A DNA stretch of 42,018 bases from Verrucomicrobiota bacterium. GTDB taxonomy: Bacteria > Verrucomicrobiota > Verrucomicrobiia > Limisphaerales > UBA9464. Positions 33,145-42,018 of this stretch are shown piece after piece. The notes under the pieces were generated by a model. The model had not been told where the DNA came from. It worked only from the letters and a program-made list of their open reading frames with translations, and did not search any database. Within the stretch, counting starts at the first letter, position 1; the number at the start of each line of letters is the position of its first letter. The stretch lies in NCBI GenBank assembly GCA_947471985.1, contig CANIZL010000058.1:1-42018 (forward strand), in the 5' to 3' direction. Both the position numbers and the translations under genes were made by a program.

Positions 33145-36100
33145 CTATCTCTCCTTGCCCAATTGTTCATAATAGCGCCGCACCAGCTCGGCATATTTGT
33201 TGGGCACCGGATCGCGATCCAAGGGCACCAACGATTCCCGCGAGCCGCGCCGCGCCAGCTCCTCATTGATCCGGGTGCGCACCTCGACCAGCGGACGGAC
33301 GACCTTGAGATCCATGGTGGCCCAATCGGGCTTCTTGCCCTCGCGCTTGAAATCAATCCGCATCTGCCGGGCCTGATCCCGGGCGGTCGCCACCTGCGTG
33401 CGCAGGTCGGGTTGATCGACCATCTCCTCAACGTCGCGAAGCCGATCCGACCATTCGCTGTATTGGCTGCCCGTGATGGGACCAGCACCCTCGGGGGTTT
33501 CGCGGCCACCGCCGAAGAAGCTGGAGAGATCTTCCTCGCGCTGGGCGCCCGTCGGCCGATCGCCTCCGAGCCGACGCGGTTGCGGCCGCCCCGGTTGCGC
33601 CCGGTTCGGTCCCCGTCCTGGCTGACCTCCGGGTCCCGGTTGCCCGCCTTCGGGGGCGTTGGCTTCGGCGGTCGACGTCGTCGCCTGCCCCGGCTGCTCG
33701 CCCGGTTGACCGGGTTGACCGGGTTGACCTTTTTGACCGGCCTGGGCTTGTTGGCCCGGACGTCCTTGGCTAGGAGCCTTCCCTGTACCCTGACCCGGTT
33801 GCTCTCCCGGCTGTTCTCCGGGCTGATTTCCGGGCTGATTTCCGGGTTGATCTCCCGGCTGTTCTCCCGGTGACTTCCCGGGCTTATTCCCTGCCGCGGA
33901 TTGCCCGGGTTCCTGGCCATCCGGACTCGGCGCTCCATCCGGCGACGGCGCAGAGCCCGGTGATCGTTGCGCGGACGGACGGCCCCGACCGGCGGTATCC
34001 GGCTTGGCGCCCTCCGCATCGCCGTCCTTTGGCTCGCCCTCCCCGGCGGCTTTTCCTTCACCCGGTCCGGCTTGCGGCGCAGGGGCTCCCCCGGGATTCC
34101 CTCCGGCCGCCAAGGCGGTCGGTGCATTCGTATTCGACTTCGCCGCCGAGCCGCGTTCGCCCGGCTTCGGCGATCCCGGAGAGCCCTTGCCACCCGCAAT
34201 GCCGTTGGTGCCGTTGGTGCCGTTGGTGCCGCGATTTTGCGCCAACTCCCGCTGCAACTGATCGGTCAGCGCGTCCAATTCCTGGCGTGCCTGACGCAGC
34301 GTCTCGGTGTCGTCCCCCAATACACTTTCCGCGGCTCGCTCGACCCCGCGATTCAGCGTCTCGATATCCTTCGCGGCCAGTTGCTGCAGGCCCTGGGCAA
34401 TTTCCCGCCCGCCGCGCTGCGCAAACTCCTCGGCCGCCTGCAGACTCTTCGCACCCTCGCCTTCGGCGATCTGCTTCATACGGGCACTGCCGCTTTCCGA
34501 CAACACACCGTCGCGCACCAACTGGTCGCGCATTTTCTTCACATTGGTGGCGTCGTCCGTGGCGAACTTGCGCAGGGAGTCGTAAAGCTGGCGCGACACT
34601 TTGGGTTCGGACGTTTCGGTGCGCTCCGACAATTCCGTGGCGCGGGCCACCAGATTGGTCATGCGCTCGCGTTGTTGGGCCAGCCGTTTGGCGAGGGCTT
34701 CGCTGTCGTCGGTCGCCGACAGCGACTTCTTGCCCGTATCCGCAATTCCCGGGAAATCCCGGGCCAACTCCGCCTGTTGGCGGGCGAGTTCCCGGCTTTC
34801 GGCCCGCAATTGTTTGAGCTCCTCAGCCAGCTGAGTGGAATTCTTGCGCCGCAGATCTTCCCGCAGGTCCTGGAGCTGTCGCTGCGCCCGGGTGCCCGAA
34901 CTCAACGCCTGGGAAACTTTTCCCTCGCCGGTGGCTTCGGCCGCCTTCTGCAGCTCGCTGCGGGTCTGCTCCAATTGCTGCCGCTGCTCCGCCATGCGCG
35001 ATTGATTCTCCTCGCGCTCCATCCGCTGCTTCAATTCGTCCACATCCGCCAGCGTCTGGCGTTGCTCCTCCTCCAGCCGTTTCAATTGGCGACGATAGGC
35101 ATCCCGCTCCGCCTCCGTCCGCGCCTCCTGGAGCGCGGTCTGAAGCTCCTTGAGCTTCGAATTCATGTCCTCCTGCCGCCGCGCCAACTCCGCCAGCCGA
35201 TTCATCACTTGTTGCTGCTCGCGTTGTTCCGGATTCTGGGTCGCCTTCGCGTCCCGTTGGGTCTCGTAACGCTTGTCGGATTGTTCCAGATCGAGCTGCT
35301 CCATCTGCCGATCCGACGCCTGTTCACCTTCCCCGGATCCGCTTTGGGATTTCTTGCCCTTGGAAACCTCCGTCTCTCGCCGACGCAGTTTCAGCAACGC
35401 ATCATACGCCAACTCCTGAGCGGCCAGCGCTTTCGGCAGGTCGCTCGGGGACTTCGCCGCCCGCAGTTCCTTCAGGGCCGTTTCCATCTGCTCCACGACT
35501 GTGGCCCACTGACCGCTGGAACGGGGATCGTTCTGCGAATCCATGGATTTCCGGGCCTGTTCGACCGCCTGCTCCATGCCGTCGCAGATCACCTTGAGAT
35601 CTTCCGCAAAAGAGACCGGGCCGGCCGGCCGGGCCGCCGTCGGCGATGCGGAAGCCCCCGATCGACGGATCGGGGTCCCACTCGATCGCGGGGCACGAAC
35701 CGGCGCCGGCGTTGTGTCGTCCCGAACTTGAGCTGCCCAATCCGGCTGCAAATGGAGCCACTTCTCTCGGAACTCAGCGGAGAGCAACCGACCCGGGCCT
35801 TGGTTCGGCGCCGTCCAGGACCCGGAAGTCGCCCGGGGCTTCTCCGGGGCCGTGGCGGGTTTGGCCTCCATCGCTGGCGGGGTGCCCGAACCGCCCCGCG
35901 GACCGCTGTACTCCCGTTGCAATTTCCACGTCGCACTCAGAATCTGTTTCTGCAATTCCGCGAGCTTCTTCATGCCGCCACCGCCGGCACCTTCCCCACC
36001 CTCGCCACCGCCGCCCTCGCCCTCGCGAAACACCGTTTCGAACGGCCGCACCTCACCAAAAAACATGTCCCCCTGATTCCGGCGCACCTGACCGTCGGGG

Positions 36101-37515
36101 CCCAAGTCTTCCGCCCAGACAAACCAGGCGAGCAATTGATCGGGATGAAGGCCCAGTTCCTCCAGGCGCAAATCAAACTGGAAGGGTGTCTTGGTCTGTG
36201 CGGGCAGATTCGTGCCCAACTCGATCATCCGCACCTCGCCGCCCGCCACCGTGTAGGCGATGCCAAATGCAGGGATGCCAAAATCATCCCAGACCGTTCC
36301 TTCAAAATGCAATTCCTCGAGCGGCGACGGCTTGACGTCCCCCTTGGGCGAAGCCAGCCGCATTTCCGGAATGCGATTCTTGAGGGCTTCCATCACAAAC
36401 ACCGACGACACTTTATTGGTCCGCCCGTCGGCATCCACGAGTCGAAGATCATAAGTCGCCGAGGCCGTCAGCACATGCTGAGCGAGTTCCACCATGGCCC
36501 GATTGGTGCCGGTCTGAAGCGTCAGTACGGGCTGATTCGTTCCCCGCGGAACCAATTGCGCGGATTTCACCGGCTTATTGAGGTTCAGCCACCAGTTCAC
36601 CCGGGTGCCTTCAATGGCACTGAGGCGTTTGGTGTCGTCGATGCGCTTCGTTGCCAGCCGCGTATAGGCGGGATACGTCAGCTCCGCATCGGCCCGTTCG
36701 AGGCGCGGATGCTCATAGACGGTGACTTGATATTCGGCGGTGGATTGCCCGGCATATTCGACGTGGTAACTCAAGTTTTCGCCCACCTCGCGCAGGCTGC
36801 CGCCAAAAACCGGATCCTGCAGATTGCGCTTCAAAGCGCTCCGCTGGACGGGTCCCTGTCGCGGCCGAACGACCAGTTCGGCATCCTTCGGCACCTCGCC
36901 GCCAAACCGGGCCAGCACGATGAGACTCTCGCCCTTTTCCAGCTCCACATTACCGGGCGTCACCTCGACGCCGCTCCGGACCAGCAAGGGAGACTTCGTC
37001 GATTCCATGCGACGAACGAACGGCGTGTAGTTCAACCGCAGCGTGGCCATCACCAGCAACAACGCGAACACCGGCAACAGCGCCGTGGCGAGGAGCCGGC
37101 GTCCGGGAACCGCCGTGCGCCAATCGTGCTGCGCGTCGTGGGCCAGCGCCCGGGTCACGACCCGTTGTTGCAGCGGCGGCAGCGGACTCCCGGGTTCCGG
37201 GGTCAATTGGCTGGCCGTCCGGACCAGGCTGTTGAGTTCAGGAAAGGCCGCTTCCACAGCATCCGCCGCCGCCCGGACGGAAACCACCCGCCTCGCCTCG
37301 CGCCACCAACAACCGAGCGTGACGCCCAGCGACACCACCCCCAGGATTGGCACCGTCAATGGCGAACCGACACCGAGGCTCCGCATCGCCAGCCAGACCA
37401 GTCCCATCACGAGGGTCAGAGCCAGCCAGACCACCGCGGTCGCCCGCGCCACCCGCAGCCACCGCTGCCGCCGCATCACCGGGATCAGCCGCGATTTCAA
37501 TGGGGAATCATTCAT
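33145..37515 (-). CDS. DUF4175-family giant membrane protein with coiled coil and Pro-Gly-Gln tail
   Basis: A 1456-residue protein with two N-terminal helices (about 20-45 and 55-70) and another near 145-165, then a large beta-rich region (about 170-500). A long charged coiled coil (about 735-920, QQVMNRLAELARRQEDM; LKRLEEEQRQTLADVDEL) follows, and then a disordered Pro/Gly/Gln tail (about 1110-1340) with repeated QPG units. A folded C-terminal stretch ends the protein (QYSEWSDRLRDVEEMVDQ). The helix and coil layout matches DUF4175 proteins. The gene is 27 bp after the BatA gene stop. The role is unknown; in this context it may be an envelope scaffold. Confidence 0.8.
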   Translation of the reverse strand: MNDSPLKSRLIPVMRRQRWLRVARATAVVWLALTLVMGLVWLAMRSLGVGSPLTVPILGVVSLGVTLGCWWREARRVVSVRAAADAVEAAFPELNSLVRTASQLTPEPGSPLPPLQQRVVTRALAHDAQHDWRTAVPGRRLLATALLPVFALLLVMATLRLNYTPFVRRMESTKSPLLVRSGVEVTPGNVELEKGESLIVLARFGGEVPKDAELVVRPRQGPVQRSALKRNLQDPVFGGSLREVGENLSYHVEYAGQSTAEYQVTVYEHPRLERADAELTYPAYTRLATKRIDDTKRLSAIEGTRVNWWLNLNKPVKSAQLVPRGTNQPVLTLQTGTNRAMVELAQHVLTASATYDLRLVDADGRTNKVSSVFVMEALKNRIPEMRLASPKGDVKPSPLEELHFEGTVWDDFGIPAFGIAYTVAGGEVRMIELGTNLPAQTKTPFQFDLRLEELGLHPDQLLAWFVWAEDLGPDGQVRRNQGDMFFGEVRPFETVFREGEGGGGEGGEGAGGGGMKKLAELQKQILSATWKLQREYSGPRGGSGTPPAMEAKPATAPEKPRATSGSWTAPNQGPGRLLSAEFREKWLHLQPDWAAQVRDDTTPAPVRAPRSSGTPIRRSGASASPTAARPAGPVSFAEDLKVICDGMEQAVEQARKSMDSQNDPRSSGQWATVVEQMETALKELRAAKSPSDLPKALAAQELAYDALLKLRRRETEVSKGKKSQSGSGEGEQASDRQMEQLDLEQSDKRYETQRDAKATQNPEQREQQQVMNRLAELARRQEDMNSKLKELQTALQEARTEAERDAYRRQLKRLEEEQRQTLADVDELKQRMEREENQSRMAEQRQQLEQTRSELQKAAEATGEGKVSQALSSGTRAQRQLQDLREDLRRKNSTQLAEELKQLRAESRELARQQAELARDFPGIADTGKKSLSATDDSEALAKRLAQQRERMTNLVARATELSERTETSEPKVSRQLYDSLRKFATDDATNVKKMRDQLVRDGVLSESGSARMKQIAEGEGAKSLQAAEEFAQRGGREIAQGLQQLAAKDIETLNRGVERAAESVLGDDTETLRQARQELDALTDQLQRELAQNRGTNGTNGTNGIAGGKGSPGSPKPGERGSAAKSNTNAPTALAAGGNPGGAPAPQAGPGEGKAAGEGEPKDGDAEGAKPDTAGRGRPSAQRSPGSAPSPDGAPSPDGQEPGQSAAGNKPGKSPGEQPGDQPGNQPGNQPGEQPGEQPGQGTGKAPSQGRPGQQAQAGQKGQPGQPGQPGEQPGQATTSTAEANAPEGGQPGPGGQPGRGPNRAQPGRPQPRRLGGDRPTGAQREEDLSSFFGGGRETPEGAGPITGSQYSEWSDRLRDVEEMVDQPDLRTQVATARDQARQMRIDFKREGKKPDWATMDLKVVRPLVEVRTRINEELARRGSRESLVPLDRDPVPNKYAELVRRYYEQLGKER
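33690..33900 (-). repeat. Repeats encoding the Pro-Gly-Gln tail of the DUF4175 protein
   Basis: The coding strand repeats short units for QPG, EQPG and NQPG. Examples are GQPGQPGQPGEQPG and DQPGNQPGNQPGEQPGEQPG. Units of 9-15 bases vary in sequence. This is coding low complexity, not an intergenic array, and it also explains the long antisense open frames here. Confidence 0.85.
34201..34227. repeat. Three tandem 9-bp units
   Basis: GCCGTTGGT occurs three times head to tail on the plus strand. On the minus coding strand it encodes a TNG-type tripeptide repeat in the DUF4175 protein just before its low-complexity tail. Such short repeats commonly vary in copy number. Confidence 0.9.
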
Positions 37516-37542
37516 GGTTTACTCCGGTTTCTTCCAACTGCC

Positions 37543-39651
37543 TCATGCCGCTCCGGCCTTCCGCGCCGTCCAGCCGGCAATGACGGTCTCACCCAGCAAC
37601 ACTGCCAAAGTTGCCACGACAAACCAACGCCACAGTTTCTGCCGTCCCTCGGCCTCTTGACTCTGCAATTCCGTCTTGATCCGCGACTGCTCACCCGCCG
37701 CGGCCGGCGACGTCGGGTGCCGGACCGGGGCGCCCCAACGTTCCAGTTCATCGACCGACAGCGGCACGGTGCGGGATTCCAGCGGATCCAAATTGGCCGT
37801 GTACCGGAAGGTAATTTTCCCGGCCCGCAGGGAATAGACGCCCGGCACCTCGGCCACCGGCAGATTGGTCACCATCCGCCCCAGAGATACCGGTGCTCCG
37901 GACGGTCCCTGCAACGTGATGTCGGTCCCGTCGCCGACGAATCCCGCCGGCAATTCCGGCGCATCTCCAACCAGGGTTTGCCCCGTGGTCGTGACGGCGC
38001 CACCGGCCATTTCGAGAATCGAATAAATGAACGGCACAAACTTGGTGGATAGCGCGAACTGACTGTCTTCGGGATTCCAGCCGGAGGTCAGCAGGAGGAT
38101 GCGTCCGCGACCGGCCGGAATCTCCAGCAAGGCCGGATCGCCCGAATCAAAACCCGCCACCACGCGCGCCCCTGGCAGCGCGTCGGCCGACACCTGCCGG
38201 TACTTCCAAAAATGGATGCGGGTGAAATCGCTGAAGCGCGGATCCGCGAACGGCGCAAAACAGGGATGCCGAAAATCCAACGTGCCGAGCATCGCGTAGT
38301 CCCGGACCACCGCTTCCGACACCGGCAGCGATTCCACTCCGACCAACTGGGACGCTGTCGCCGCCATGGCCGGATTTCTCAGTGCTACCAGCAACAGCTT
38401 GCCACCCATTACGCGCCGCCGGATCTCGGCCGCGGTTTCCGCCGGAATCGCGCCCGTCACCACGTACAGTACCGCCGCTTCCAATTCCGCGGGAGTCACC
38501 GGCTGTTCCGGCGTCCGGGCGATCAACGTCACGAATTGCCGACGGGTCGCCGGCAGTGTTTCCCGCAAAAAGGAAGCCGGTTGCCGACGATCACTCGTCG
38601 AGTCCGTGCCCCAATAAATCACGCTCGACCGCACCGGTTCCGGCGGCACCACGTGGACCAGATTATCAAACGGCTGTCCGTCGCCGGTCAGGAGAATGCG
38701 GCGGGCATCGACTCCGTTGGTCGGCACCACCACGCGCAACGTGCGATTCTGGCCCGCAGGGACGTACGCGGCGACCGGCGCCGGATCCGTCACCAACCCC
38801 GTCCCTTCGGCATTGGCCCAGTTAACCTGGAACTGCTCCGACTTCGCATCACTGGTATTGCTGATGCGGACGCGGACCTGATTGGTGGCCAGGGAGTCTG
38901 CCTCTCCCGCCTCAGGCAACCATTGAACGGACGCATTGCCCGGCTTTTTCGCCGCCAACGGAGCCACCACCAGCTCCATTTCTTTGGGCCACTCATAGGA
39001 CTGGAGGACCTCCAAATGACTCCCCGACTGCAAATCGCTGAAGAGCACGACGCGGCGAATACCCGGCGCTTCCTTGCCCGCGGATTCCGCCAGCAGGTCG
39101 CTGGCCCGGATCAAGGCGGCTCCCAGATGCGTGCCGAGCCAGCCCGGTTGCCGGTCCGCCAACCGCCCTTTCACCAAAGCGGCCCGCTCCGACACCGGGG
39201 TGCGCTGCCAATCCTCAAAGGAGACCAGCACTTCGGTGGACCGGGCAAACGTCAGGACGGCCACCTCATCCGCAACTCCGGCCCCCTGCGCCAGGGCTTC
39301 CGCCTGACGCCGCGCTTCGTTCCACAAGTCATCGCGGCGCATGCTGGCGCTGCTATCCAGCAACAAAACGATCCGTTGGCGGGTCCCGTTCGCTTCCAGG
39401 CCGCTGGGCGGTTGCTTGAGAAACGGCCGGGCAAAACCCAGGGCCATCAGTCCCAGGGCCAGACATCGCAATGCCAACAGCAGCCAGTGCTCAATCCGAC
39501 TCCGGCGGGTCAACCGCGGCGGCGTGGCGAACAAAAACATCAACGAACTGAACTGCGTCTGCTCCTTCGTCGTACGCCGGATCAGGTGAAAGAGAATCGG
39601 CCCGGCCAGGGCCAGCGATCCAATCAGGAAGAGTGGGGCGAGAAAACTCAT
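37543..39651 (-). CDS. BatA-like membrane protein with VWA domain
   Basis: A 702-residue protein with the BatA N-terminal signature: MSFLAPLFLIGSLALAGPIL, LFHLIRRTTKEQTQFSSLMF and a second helix (about 56-75). A von Willebrand A domain follows with the MIDAS Asp99-Ser101-Ser103 (LLLDSSASM). A long beta-rich middle includes WGTDSTSDRR, and the C-terminal helix (about 670-690, WRWFVVATLAVLLGETVIAGW) anchors it again. MIDAS VWA proteins are the usual clients or partners of MoxR ATPases. It starts 8 bp after the DUF58 stop, so the two are coupled by proximity. Confidence 0.88.
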   Translation of the reverse strand: MSFLAPLFLIGSLALAGPILFHLIRRTTKEQTQFSSLMFLFATPPRLTRRSRIEHWLLLALRCLALGLMALGFARPFLKQPPSGLEANGTRQRIVLLLDSSASMRRDDLWNEARRQAEALAQGAGVADEVAVLTFARSTEVLVSFEDWQRTPVSERAALVKGRLADRQPGWLGTHLGAALIRASDLLAESAGKEAPGIRRVVLFSDLQSGSHLEVLQSYEWPKEMELVVAPLAAKKPGNASVQWLPEAGEADSLATNQVRVRISNTSDAKSEQFQVNWANAEGTGLVTDPAPVAAYVPAGQNRTLRVVVPTNGVDARRILLTGDGQPFDNLVHVVPPEPVRSSVIYWGTDSTSDRRQPASFLRETLPATRRQFVTLIARTPEQPVTPAELEAAVLYVVTGAIPAETAAEIRRRVMGGKLLLVALRNPAMAATASQLVGVESLPVSEAVVRDYAMLGTLDFRHPCFAPFADPRFSDFTRIHFWKYRQVSADALPGARVVAGFDSGDPALLEIPAGRGRILLLTSGWNPEDSQFALSTKFVPFIYSILEMAGGAVTTTGQTLVGDAPELPAGFVGDGTDITLQGPSGAPVSLGRMVTNLPVAEVPGVYSLRAGKITFRYTANLDPLESRTVPLSVDELERWGAPVRHPTSPAAAGEQSRIKTELQSQEAEGRQKLWRWFVVATLAVLLGETVIAGWTARKAGAA

Positions 39652-39659
39652 CAGTGGGG

Positions 39660-40601
39660 TTATCCCGGAGATTGCCGACGCTCCACGCGCGTCTGGTGCA
39701 GTCGCTTCTGCAGGTATTCAAAGACCGCCAACTCCAGCGGTTCATCGGTGCGCAACGCATGAAATGCCACGCCCAATCGTTCCGCGACACCGCGCAGCGC
39801 GCTGCCGTGGGCCGCCAAAGCCCGCTGGTACCGCTCCCGTACCGCCGCCGGATCGACGTACATCTTCTGCCCGGATTCCAAGTCCTCGAACACGACCGCA
39901 TCGCGGAAATCGAAGGACAATTCCCGGGGATCCAGGACCTGAAACAAAACCACCTCATGCCCCACCGCGGTCAGGGTGGCCAGATGCCGTTCCCAAGGCT
40001 CGAGGGGGGCCAGAAAATCCGAGATCACCACCACCATCCCGCGACGTCGCAGCGCGCCCGCCAACTGCTGCAGCGGGAGCACGAAATCGGTGCCCGTCCC
40101 GGCCGCCGGCCGCTCGAGCGCACCGAAGATCCGCCGCAGGTGTCCGGTCCGATGCCGCACCGGCAACATGTCCCGCAGCTCGGCGTCAAAGGTCAACAGC
40201 CCGACGGCATCCCCTTGTTGATAGACGAAGTAAGCCAGGGTCGCGGCCAACGTGGCGGCATATTCGGCCTTCGTGTAGCCCGCCGACCCGAAGGTCATCG
40301 AGCGGCTTTGATCCACCACCAGTTGAAAACGGAGATTGGTCTCGTCTTCGAATTTCTTGATGAAGTACCGATCACTCCGGCCGTACACGCGCCAGTCCAA
40401 ATAGCGCGGATCATCCCCGACCGAATACTGTCGATACTCCGTGAATTCCGAGGAAAAACCGTGGTACGGACTCCGGTGGATGCCGCTCCAGAACCCCTGC
40501 ACCACGGCCCGGGCGCGCAACTCCAGACTCCGGATTCGCATGAGCGTTCCCGGATCAATGAGCTTCGCCGAGCTCTTCAGAGGTGCCGAAGGGGCGGCCA
40601 T
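39660..40601 (-). CDS. DUF58 / VWA-like protein
   Basis: A 313-residue soluble DUF58 protein. The MAAPSAPL start at 40601 shares its bases with the MoxR stop (TAATG), which supports that start over longer ones reaching into moxR. It has the DUF58 signature SSEFTEYRQYSVGDDPRYLDW (about 50-70), reading R-Y-L-D-W before the VWA-like part. The segment VVDQSRSM (about 94-101) resembles a MIDAS motif, D-x-S-x-S, and later VVVISDFLAPL fits a VWA strand. DUF58 proteins are conserved MoxR partners. It is between moxR and the BatA gene. Confidence 0.92.
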   Translation of the reverse strand: MAAPSAPLKSSAKLIDPGTLMRIRSLELRARAVVQGFWSGIHRSPYHGFSSEFTEYRQYSVGDDPRYLDWRVYGRSDRYFIKKFEDETNLRFQLVVDQSRSMTFGSAGYTKAEYAATLAATLAYFVYQQGDAVGLLTFDAELRDMLPVRHRTGHLRRIFGALERPAAGTGTDFVLPLQQLAGALRRRGMVVVISDFLAPLEPWERHLATLTAVGHEVVLFQVLDPRELSFDFRDAVVFEDLESGQKMYVDPAAVRERYQRALAAHGSALRGVAERLGVAFHALRTDEPLELAVFEYLQKRLHQTRVERRQSPG

Positions 40602-41698
40602 TATTTGGCTCCTGGGGTTCCTTCCGGACCGGGCACCGTTTCGAGGAGGCGCTGAATCAGCTGTTCCACCTGCACGCCTTCCGCTTCGGCGCGGTAGTTC
40701 AGGAGGATCCGGTGACGCAACACGGGGACGGCGAGGAAGCGAATGTCGTCGGCGGTCACATGGGTCCGTCCCTGAAGCAGCACCCGCGACTTGGCTCCGA
40801 GAATGAGATTCTGACCGGCCCGGGTGCCTGCGCCCCAAGTCACCCAGTTTTTCACGAAGTCCGGACCGCCGGACTGCCGGGGGCGGGAAGCGGCCGCCAG
40901 CCGGACGGCGTACCGGGCCAGTTCCTCCGCCACGGGCACCTGCCGGACCAGTTGATGAAACCGGAGAATATCCGCCCCGGAAAACAACGGCACGATCGGC
41001 TCACCCCGCCGCCCCGTGGTGCGCAGCACCACCTGCACTTCATCGTCCTCGGGCAGGTAATCCATCACCACGTTCAACATGAACCGATCGAGCTGCGCTT
41101 CCGGCAGCGGATAGGTGCCTTCCATCTCGATCGGATTCTGGGTCGCCAGCACGAAAAACGGCTCCTCCAGCGTGTGACGAACACCCGCCGCAGTGACCTG
41201 GTGTTCCTGCATCGCCTCCAGCAGCGCTGCCTGGGTCTTCGGCGGAGTCCGGTTGATTTCATCGGCCAACAACAGATTCGCAAAGACCGGTCCGCGGACA
41301 AAGGTCATCGTCCGCACCCCGCCATGATCCTGCAGAATCTCGGTCCCGGTAATGTCCGCCGGCATCAGGTCCGGCGTAAATTGGATCCGTTGAAACTCCA
41401 ATTGAAAAACCTGGGCGATGGACTTCACCAGCAGGGTCTTGGCCAGACCGGGCGCACCGGTAATGAGGCAATGCCCGCCGGCAAACAGCGCCACCAGGAT
41501 CTGCTCGATCACGGCCTGCTGACCGACGATGGACTTGCCCAATTCCCTCTCGATTTGCGACCGCCCCGCGGCGAGTCGGTCGGCCAGTTCCAGATCCGTC
41601 GGCGGAGGTGGCTCCACCGGCACACTCACGGCCGGCGGTTCAGGGATCGGTGGCGGCGCGGAGACAGGAGGCAGTTCCGGTGGGATGGGAGATTCCAT
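40601..41698 (-). CDS. moxR: MoxR-family AAA+ ATPase
   Basis: A 365-residue AAA+ ATPase with Walker A GAPGLAKT (about 85-92), Walker B LLLADEINRTPPKTQAALLE, sensor 1 ATQNP and a sensor-2-like C-terminal part (DIRFLAVPVLRHRI). The motif GHCLITGAPGLAKT and the helix-2 insert (VRTMTFVRGPVFANLLLADE) are typical of MoxR. The N-terminal about 30 residues are Pro-rich and probably flexible. MoxR proteins are thought to act as chaperones that mature or activate VWA-containing complexes, and VWA-type genes follow here. The symbol is the family name. Confidence 0.95.
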   Translation of the reverse strand: MESPIPPELPPVSAPPPIPEPPAVSVPVEPPPPTDLELADRLAAGRSQIERELGKSIVGQQAVIEQILVALFAGGHCLITGAPGLAKTLLVKSIAQVFQLEFQRIQFTPDLMPADITGTEILQDHGGVRTMTFVRGPVFANLLLADEINRTPPKTQAALLEAMQEHQVTAAGVRHTLEEPFFVLATQNPIEMEGTYPLPEAQLDRFMLNVVMDYLPEDDEVQVVLRTTGRRGEPIVPLFSGADILRFHQLVRQVPVAEELARYAVRLAAASRPRQSGGPDFVKNWVTWGAGTRAGQNLILGAKSRVLLQGRTHVTADDIRFLAVPVLRHRILLNYRAEAEGVQVEQLIQRLLETVPGPEGTPGAK

Positions 41699-41728
41699 AA
41701 TCAGATAGCAATAAGCGGGTGCCGACGG

Positions 41729-42018
41729 TCAGTGGGTCATGACGTAATAGATGACATTGATTCCCAGGGGATAGGAGATCTTTTCGGAGAAATTGTGGAA
41801 GTAGTAGTCGCTCTCCCCCTCGCGCTCCCAGCCGTCGCCGTTGTCGGTATTGTGGGTCGCCAACACCATGAGGCGCCCATGGTCATCGTTGATGCCTCGG
41901 TGGTGCACCACCTGCGCATCGGAACGTTCCCAGGTGACGTGGGAGTATTCACTCTCGATTCCCAGGCGAATGTTCGGCACCTGCCCCTTCGACTGAATCG
42001 AAAAAACGCCGTGATAAA
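41729..42018 (-). CDS. DUF4159 domain protein, C-terminal part (cut by window end)
   Basis: Only the last 95 or so residues are inside the window; the frame is open to its edge. Segments VVHHRGINDDHGRLMVLATH, NTDNGDGWEREGESDYYFH and SYPLGINVIYYVMTH are the C-terminal signature of DUF4159 proteins, which occur with MoxR, DUF58 and BatA genes. The stop lies 30 bp upstream of the moxR start, so it should be the preceding gene of the operon. Its start and N-terminal domains are not visible. Function is unknown. Confidence 0.85.
   Translation of the reverse strand, partial: YHGVFSIQSKGQVPNIRLGIESEYSHVTWERSDAQVVHHRGINDDHGRLMVLATHNTDNGDGWEREGESDYYFHNFSEKISYPLGINVIYYVMTH

Noticed and set aside
33690-33900. 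Possible CRISPR or satellite array
   Set aside because: The repeats have no constant unit plus unique spacers. They encode a QPG-rich protein tail in a continuous reading frame.
33967-38052. A 1361-codon open frame on the plus strand
   Set aside because: It lies antisense to the DUF4175 and BatA genes, whose frames have clear domains. High GC and repeated low-complexity codons leave few stops. Its translation is His/Gln/Arg-rich with no recognisable domain.

Overview
The window is about 62-64% GC (my estimate) and gene-dense. I infer a Verrucomicrobiota member, probably a free-living or aquatic lineage of the PVC superphylum. The reasons are the chlamydia-like metal transporter order with a permease-repressor fusion, the MoxR/DUF58/BatA/DUF4175 locus, a flotillin (FloA) cluster, and secreted Gly/Pro-rich proteins. 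Taxonomy comes from gene content only. I see no transposase, integrase, phage gene or CRISPR array.

Layout. 1-1.1 kb: a possibly truncated PA2928-like gene and a minus-strand tRNA-Gly(UCC). 1.3-3.1 kb: pyrC (pyrimidine synthesis) and folB (folate). 3.3-5.5 kb: an NfeD-like protein, FloA and a membrane-anchored unknown. 5.6-10.0 kb: a secreted Gly-rich protein, then a MacA/MacB-type ABC export system whose adaptor carries an unusual insert. 10.1-14.9 kb: housekeeping genes ftsY, ribD, ribE and gatA, then an MntR-type regulator. 15.0-16.0 kb (minus): an ExbB/ExbD pair. 16.4-19.9 kb: hisC, a YugP-like zinc peptidase (minus, with a clear terminator) and a secreted sugar-dehydrogenase-like beta-propeller.

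20.0-24.2 kb (minus): a compact four-gene Mn/Fe/Zn ABC transporter operon in the order binding protein, ATPase, permease-DtxR fusion, permease. This is the same order and fusion as chlamydial ytgABCD (YtgCR). A perfect 18-bp palindrome lies in the AT-rich leader and is the obvious candidate operator. With mntR at 14.5 kb, two DtxR-family domains with different metal-site residues lie within 10 kb.

24.5-28.4 kb: a TPR/SLBB-like secreted protein, a histidine kinase with a very large extracytoplasmic domain, and an OmpR-type response regulator. 28.4-29.6 kb (minus): RlmI-like rRNA methyltransferase.

29.7-42.0 kb (minus): a seven-gene operon reading DUF4159 (cut by the window end), MoxR AAA+ ATPase, DUF58, BatA/VWA membrane protein, a 1456-residue DUF4175 protein with coiled coil and Pro-Gly-Gln tail, a VWA/GATase-like membrane protein, and a secreted caspase/legumain-like protein that seems to lack its catalytic cysteine but carries two calcium-loop-like motifs. 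This operon and the permease-repressor fusion are the two most interesting systems in the window.
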